Source: an uncultured Oscillospiraceae bacterium (lineage in GTDB: Bacteria; Bacillota; Clostridia; Oscillospirales; Acutalibacteraceae). From it: a stretch of DNA of 64,000 nucleotides. Below are positions 60,601 to 64,000 of the stretch, piece by piece (position 1 is the first letter of the stretch; every line of letters begins with the position of its first letter). Below the pieces are notes generated by a model. That model worked only from the letters and a program-made list of their open reading frames with translations, ran no database searches and was not told where the DNA came from. Location: NCBI GenBank assembly GCA_900545625.1, contig UQZS01000002.1:25644-89643 (forward strand). Reading direction: 5' to 3'. The translations under genes were made by a program, and so were the position numbers.

Positions 60601-61020
60601 AAACTTGAACGCAATGCTGACGAAGCAGAGATCGAGAAAGCCAGGCTGCAAAACAGCCGCATGAACGGCGTGGTGCTTGATGACACGGATGTGATCCTCG
60701 GTATGGACCGCGACGTTTCCGCCCGCTTTATACCGGTCAGCGCTCGCGGCGAACAATTTGTGGGGAAGCTTTTGGACCGCCCGGAATTTGATGCTCTGAA
60801 AAATAAGGTCAATGATAATCTGTGCAGTATGGCCTTGTCTCTGCAAAACGGGCGTATACCTATTCTGCCCGCCGTGCAAAACGGCAAAAATATTGCCTGC
60901 TCTTACTGCGATTACGCTTGTGTCTGCGGCTATGAAGCCGGGGATGACGCACGCGACCTGATTCATTACGGCAAGTTTGACGATGTGAAAAAATTGCTGA
61001 AAGGGGAGGAACAGGGATGA
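57670..61020 (+). CDS. addB: ATP-dependent helicase/nuclease subunit AddB
   Basis: 1116 residues; GGAAAGGAGG precedes the ATG. The Walker A LLGRNGSGKTKYVRD is at residues 6-20. The C-terminal RecB-type nuclease has SRAETYYKCPFSYFCKYGL near 765 and VVDYKSGGKTFDLS near 930; the first Cys and the cluster CSYCDYACVCG near 1076-1086 should hold the 4Fe-4S staple known in AddB. With AddA it resects double-strand breaks to a Chi-like site for RecA loading. Its stop overlaps the addA start by 4 nt. Confidence 0.95.
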   Translation: MLRFLLGRNGSGKTKYVRDTLADRLQAGEKGFILLVPEQFSYASERAMLARVGAKHMQELEILSFTRLAETVLENEPSSAKPEIDDGMRAVLMRLALDALGEHTRIYRRYAKRPNLLHTLVAFAKELKQCAVSVPELQAAGEHLENGALKEKVSELSLLVQMYEALLHERFDDDTDMLTRLTDAILTGSYFSDKTVFVDAFAGFTKQERNVLEALMRVCRNVYITLCLPKPDDGEEINACVFDNIEREMQMLKAAAARQSVQVAKPIWFSAAKDSKPAALLHLEYNLYCCTKKPFPEKIDCISLCAAPNRAQESDYVARQICVLLRDYGFRARDIAVIQRRKDTYDTALRAAFRKYGVPYFEDRRQPVAAQPLMQFTDCLLGMTAKGISTEALLRYLKTGLCGLTAEEIAALESYTVLWSIERAQWRTDFTENPSGLGVAMQDGDAERLQYLNELRQRAVVPVLHFRKAFAEGDGAAKARALYDFLIRMEVPAALKKLAKELLDAEFYELAEQQNTVWELLMQMLDSLAAACGPGEITPARFYELFRILLDSADIGQLPQGLDTVTVGTADRIRIDAPRVVFVIGANDEVFPENPPTDGVLSDADRKTLSALGVELSDTAEYKTVDERSFVYDTLTLPRERLYVSWSVADFHGGSLRPSSLVREIQDIFPSMCVKDDALTAPIDRVQSPAAAFETLAEEFLQHDTLSETLRAYFRDDPAFAARLSALERTVSDRQAAFSDPTVSEKLFGKDMVISASRAETYYKCPFSYFCKYGLKLKPLKKAELDPAQSGTVIHYCLENVLSCYDRDTLAAMSPEQLRAAVKETLSEYAESRLGGLDGKDARFARMLDRLTDTVADVLQRLVCEFAVSDFVPAAFELSIAPDGEIAPYRLPLDNGGSLRIVGSVDRVDTMKKKGKTYLRVVDYKSGGKTFDLSEVLSGLNMQMLIYLYAIQENGTEKFGEIVPSGVLYLPAKSVEDKLERNADEAEIEKARLQNSRMNGVVLDDTDVILGMDRDVSARFIPVSARGEQFVGKLLDRPEFDALKNKVNDNLCSMALSLQNGRIPILPAVQNGKNIACSYCDYACVCGYEAGDDARDLIHYGKFDDVKKLLKGEEQG

Positions 61021-64000
61021 GTACCGTTCGAACTTGGACACCAGAACAGCAAAACGCCATATCTGCGCGCGGCGGCGGGCTGCTCGTCTCTGCGGCCGCG
61101 GGCTCCGGCAAGACGGCAGTGCTTGTTGAACGCGTGATCCGCTTAGTCTGTGACGAGACCGCGCCGTGCCCGCTTGACCGGCTGCTTGTCGTGACCTTTA
61201 CTAAGGCGGCGGCTTCTGAGATGCGCGAGCGTATCGGAAAGGCACTGGAAGCGGAGCTTGCAAAAAAACCGAACAGCACATATTTGCTGCGGCAGCAGAT
61301 GCTGCTTCCTTCTGCGCAGATCTGCACCATGGACAGCTTTTGCAGCACACTTGTCAAGACTTATTTTCATGAGGCGGCCATGTCGCCGGATTTTCGTATT
61401 CTGGATGACAGCGAACGCCGTGCTATGGAGGAGGAGACCGCTCAAAGCTGTCTGCAAATGCTTTATGAGAACAACAGTCCTGCTTTTCAAATGCTTTCTG
61501 GTCTTCTGACGCAGGGCGCAAATGACCGACAGCTTACGGATGCGGTTTTAGACTTATACCGCTATGCGCAGGCTTATCCGGATCCTGAGATTTGGCTGCA
61601 AAGCATCCCGTCTTTTTATGATGAGAAAACGCCGCTTGCCGAAAGCGCTTGGGGGAAACGGATCCTTGAGAGTGCAGCGGTTCGCGTTCGAGACTGTGTG
61701 CGGTTATTAAAAAAAGCCCTACAGCTTTTGGAGATGGAGCCGCCGCTTTCTGACGCTTATGCACCTGCGCTGCAATCGGACCTCTTTTTCGCACAAAAGC
61801 TGCTGGATGCTGTTTGTACGCCCGACTGGGACACAGCGAAGCGCTTAGCTGAATCTTATACGGCCGAAGCTTTTCACCGTGCACCAAAAGGATATACGGG
61901 CAACCGAACCAAAGAGATCGTTGCTGCATTGCGCAAAAAGGTGAAAAACAATTTCGCAAAACTGCAAGACCTGTTCCCGGCGACAGAGACGGAGCATCGG
62001 GAAGATATGCGCACCCTGCGCCCGATGGTGCAGGTGCTCATTGATGCAGTTTTAGATTTTTCTGCACAGCTTTTGGAAGCCAAGCGCTCAGAAAATGCCT
62101 ATGACTTCAGCGATATTTCACACACGGCACTGCGCCTGCTCGTGGAGAGGAACGCAGACGGCTGCGTTTCGCGCACGCCGTTAGCTGATTCGTTGCGCAC
62201 ACAGTACAAAGAGATCCTTCTCGACGAATATCAGGATACAAATGAGGCGCAGGAGCTGCTTTTTACGGCGCTCTCCGACAATGAACAGAACCTGTTTTGC
62301 GTCGGCGATGTAAAACAAAGCATTTACGGGTTCCGTCTTGCCATGCCTGAGATCTTTCTGCGGCGCAGAGCAGCGAGCGCAGATTATGACGGCATACATT
62401 TTCCTGCACGCATCACGCTCGGGAATAACTTTCGTTCCCGTAAAACGGTGGCAAACGGCATCAACTACTTATTTGAACAGTTAATGACCGAAGAGACCTG
62501 TGGTGTGGAATACGGTGAGACGGAGCGTTTATATGCCTCTGCAGCTTATGATTCGGCAGAAGACACCCCTGTAGAGCTGCATTTGCTGTCCGAAAGCGCC
62601 GGAAGGGCGGATCGTATTTCGCCTGAGGCGATCCATATTGCACAGTGTATTCGAACCATGATCGCCGATAAGACGCCCGTCTCGAATGGGAACGGCGGCA
62701 CCCGACCCGTGCGCTATGGGGATATCTGCATCCTGATGCGCTCGCTTACGGGCGGCGAACAATATTTTGATGCGCTCGAGGAGGCGGGCATTCCGGCGTT
62801 TTATCAAAAAAAAGGCGGCTTTTTTGCCATGCGGGAAATTCGCATCCTGGTTTCTCTTCTGAAAGTGCTCAACAATCCGTATGAGGATGTTCCGTTGTGC
62901 GCCTGTCTGTTTTCGCCGATCTGGGGTTTTACGCCCGACGAGCTTGCAGAAATCAAAATGCTCTCGCATGATGAGCCTTTGTTTTGTAAGCTTTCACGTG
63001 CGGATCTGGACAAGTGCCGCAGATTTTTGGCGGATTATCGTGAACTGCATGCACTTTCCACTGTGCTTACCCCCGCAGCGCTGCTGCGCAGCATTTATGA
63101 GACGACCGGCTTTCAAGCGATCGTCGGTGCAATGCCGGGTGGTGAAAACCGAAAACTGAATTTACAGCTTTTGCTGCGCTATGCGGAAAGCTATGCCGAA
63201 ATCGGGAATAACAGCCTTTCCGGATTCTTGCGGTACTTGGATCGTATGCAAGCTAATGAAGCAAATGTTGAGGCGGCAACGGGCGTTTCCGAATATGCCG
63301 ACGTTGTGCGTATTATGACGATCCACAAGAGCAAAGGTTTGGAGTTCCCGGTGGTATTTCTTGCAAAATGCGGCGCAGCATTCAACGTCTCCGACCAAAG
63401 GAAGCCGCTGCTGATCCACCCGAAGCTGAAACTCGGATTGAAAATATATGATCCGAAAGAGCGGCGTAGTTTTCCGTCCGTTCCGTATGTGGCGGCAAAA
63501 CTCGGCATAGAGGCGGATGCACAGGCAGAGGAGCTGCGTGTGCTGTATGTTGCGCTGACACGTGCTAAAGAACGGCTGATCCTTGTAGGTTCCGGTAATG
63601 GGCAAACCAGCACAGCCCGCATCGCTCAAAAAGCGGCGGAGGATGTGCTCGGCGAGACTGGTGTTTCGACTGCATATGTGCAAAGCATGAAAAACTATCT
63701 TTCCTGGATCTGCGCCGCATATATGAAGCACCCTGACGCCCAAGCGCTGCGCACACTGGCAGATTATACAGGGGAAAAAGAGGCGAAGGGCGAATTCCGT
63801 TTGCGTGTCATCGTGCCGCAAGAATCAGTGCAGGAAGTGCCATCCGTGGAAACAACGCCGATTTGTGCAAAAGCGGATCCTGTGCTTATGCAGACGATTA
63901 AAGAAAGAATCGAATATGTTTATCCTTTTCTGCCTTTGCGTGCCTGCCCGGCAAAAATCAGCGCTTCTGCACTCAACGCGCGCGACGACGCGTTTTCCTT
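61017..64000 (+). CDS. addA: ATP-dependent helicase/nuclease subunit AddA (partial, runs off the window)
   Basis: At least 994 residues, open to the right edge. The UvrD-type motifs are in order: Q-motif WTPEQQNAISARGG, Walker A VSAAAGSGKTAVLVERV near 25-40, VVTFTKAAASEMRERIG, Walker B EILLDEYQDTNEAQ near 400, CVGDVKQSIYGFR near 425, TIHKSKGLEFPVVF near 770 and VLYVALTRAKERLIL near 845. The RecB-like nuclease domain expected near residue 1100 lies outside. The ATG overlaps the addB stop and AGGGA serves as ribosome binding site. Confidence 0.95.
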   Translation, partial: MSTVRTWTPEQQNAISARGGGLLVSAAAGSGKTAVLVERVIRLVCDETAPCPLDRLLVVTFTKAAASEMRERIGKALEAELAKKPNSTYLLRQQMLLPSAQICTMDSFCSTLVKTYFHEAAMSPDFRILDDSERRAMEEETAQSCLQMLYENNSPAFQMLSGLLTQGANDRQLTDAVLDLYRYAQAYPDPEIWLQSIPSFYDEKTPLAESAWGKRILESAAVRVRDCVRLLKKALQLLEMEPPLSDAYAPALQSDLFFAQKLLDAVCTPDWDTAKRLAESYTAEAFHRAPKGYTGNRTKEIVAALRKKVKNNFAKLQDLFPATETEHREDMRTLRPMVQVLIDAVLDFSAQLLEAKRSENAYDFSDISHTALRLLVERNADGCVSRTPLADSLRTQYKEILLDEYQDTNEAQELLFTALSDNEQNLFCVGDVKQSIYGFRLAMPEIFLRRRAASADYDGIHFPARITLGNNFRSRKTVANGINYLFEQLMTEETCGVEYGETERLYASAAYDSAEDTPVELHLLSESAGRADRISPEAIHIAQCIRTMIADKTPVSNGNGGTRPVRYGDICILMRSLTGGEQYFDALEEAGIPAFYQKKGGFFAMREIRILVSLLKVLNNPYEDVPLCACLFSPIWGFTPDELAEIKMLSHDEPLFCKLSRADLDKCRRFLADYRELHALSTVLTPAALLRSIYETTGFQAIVGAMPGGENRKLNLQLLLRYAESYAEIGNNSLSGFLRYLDRMQANEANVEAATGVSEYADVVRIMTIHKSKGLEFPVVFLAKCGAAFNVSDQRKPLLIHPKLKLGLKIYDPKERRSFPSVPYVAAKLGIEADAQAEELRVLYVALTRAKERLILVGSGNGQTSTARIAQKAAEDVLGETGVSTAYVQSMKNYLSWICAAYMKHPDAQALRTLADYTGEKEAKGEFRLRVIVPQESVQEVPSVETTPICAKADPVLMQTIKERIEYVYPFLPLRACPAKISASALNARDDAFS

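Noticed and set aside
1-64000. CRISPR arrays, tRNA/rRNA genes, insertion sequences, prophage or integrase genes
   Set aside because: None of the expected repeats, cloverleaf sequences or protein motifs was found by eye on either strand.

Overview
The window reads as chromosomal DNA of an endospore-forming, Gram-positive anaerobe of the class Clostridia, most likely a gut member of the Oscillospirales or Ruminococcaceae type. The basis is a full set of sporulation and germination genes (a CotJC-like coat protein end, spoIIGA-sigE, a GerA/GerB/GerC operon, BofA, a BofC-like protein, WhiA), AddAB instead of RecBCD, class 1B PyrD with PyrK, HPr kinase, strong AGGAGG-type ribosome binding sites, frequent TTG/GTG starts, and several glycan-degrading enzymes. 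Species assignment is inference. No tRNA, rRNA, CRISPR array, prophage or insertion sequence was seen.

Layout. 1-5.8 kb: end of a CotJC-like gene, an acetyltransferase remnant, a membrane-anchored GH18 protein, a trehalase/GH63-like glycosidase and a BofC-like protein. 6.0-16.7 kb: a class A penicillin-binding protein followed by a tight pyrimidine operon (pyrC, pyrF, carA-like, carB-like, pyrK, pyrD, ruvX). 16.8-20.4 kb: spoIIGA-sigE, then an MBOAT acyltransferase and a truncated DHHW partner. 20.4-23.4 kb: a three-gene GlpABC-like oxidoreductase operon. 23.5-27.1 kb: a secreted lipase-like protein and a GH29 fucosidase. 27.5-34.4 kb: a TtcA-like enzyme, L13-S9, a MerR-controlled four-gene operon with its regulator, TraX and an RluA-type synthase. 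35-42.6 kb: a G5/3D cell-wall protein, then hprK, ROK kinase, murB, rapZ, whiA, ROK kinase. 42.6-48.7 kb: a manganese riboswitch with mntP, DUF4363/DUF421, and the germinant receptor operon. 48.7-55.4 kb: GH36, phosphosugar mutase, NifU-like protein, GH38. 55.4-64 kb: small hypotheticals, bofA, a cell-wall amidase and addB-addA (addA runs off the end).

The most striking observation is in the pyrimidine operon. Its carbamoyl-phosphate synthetase genes are intact and overlap by 4 nt, yet the small subunit lacks the Cys, His and Glu of the glutaminase triad, and the large subunit lacks the metal-binding Glu/Asn/Arg of both ATP-grasp sites and a block of the second one. The C-terminal MGS (effector-binding) domain appears kept. 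This looks like a non-catalytic CarAB complex held in a pyr operon; a regulatory role is only a hypothesis.

Regulatory architecture is unusually legible: a 19-bp-spaced MerR-type promoter with a 20-bp perfect palindrome, a spoIIGA promoter with 21-bp spacing whose -10 box lies in the loop of the upstream terminator, a yybP-ykoY manganese riboswitch, and a hairpin lying between the only good ribosome binding site and the start codon of the penicillin-binding protein.
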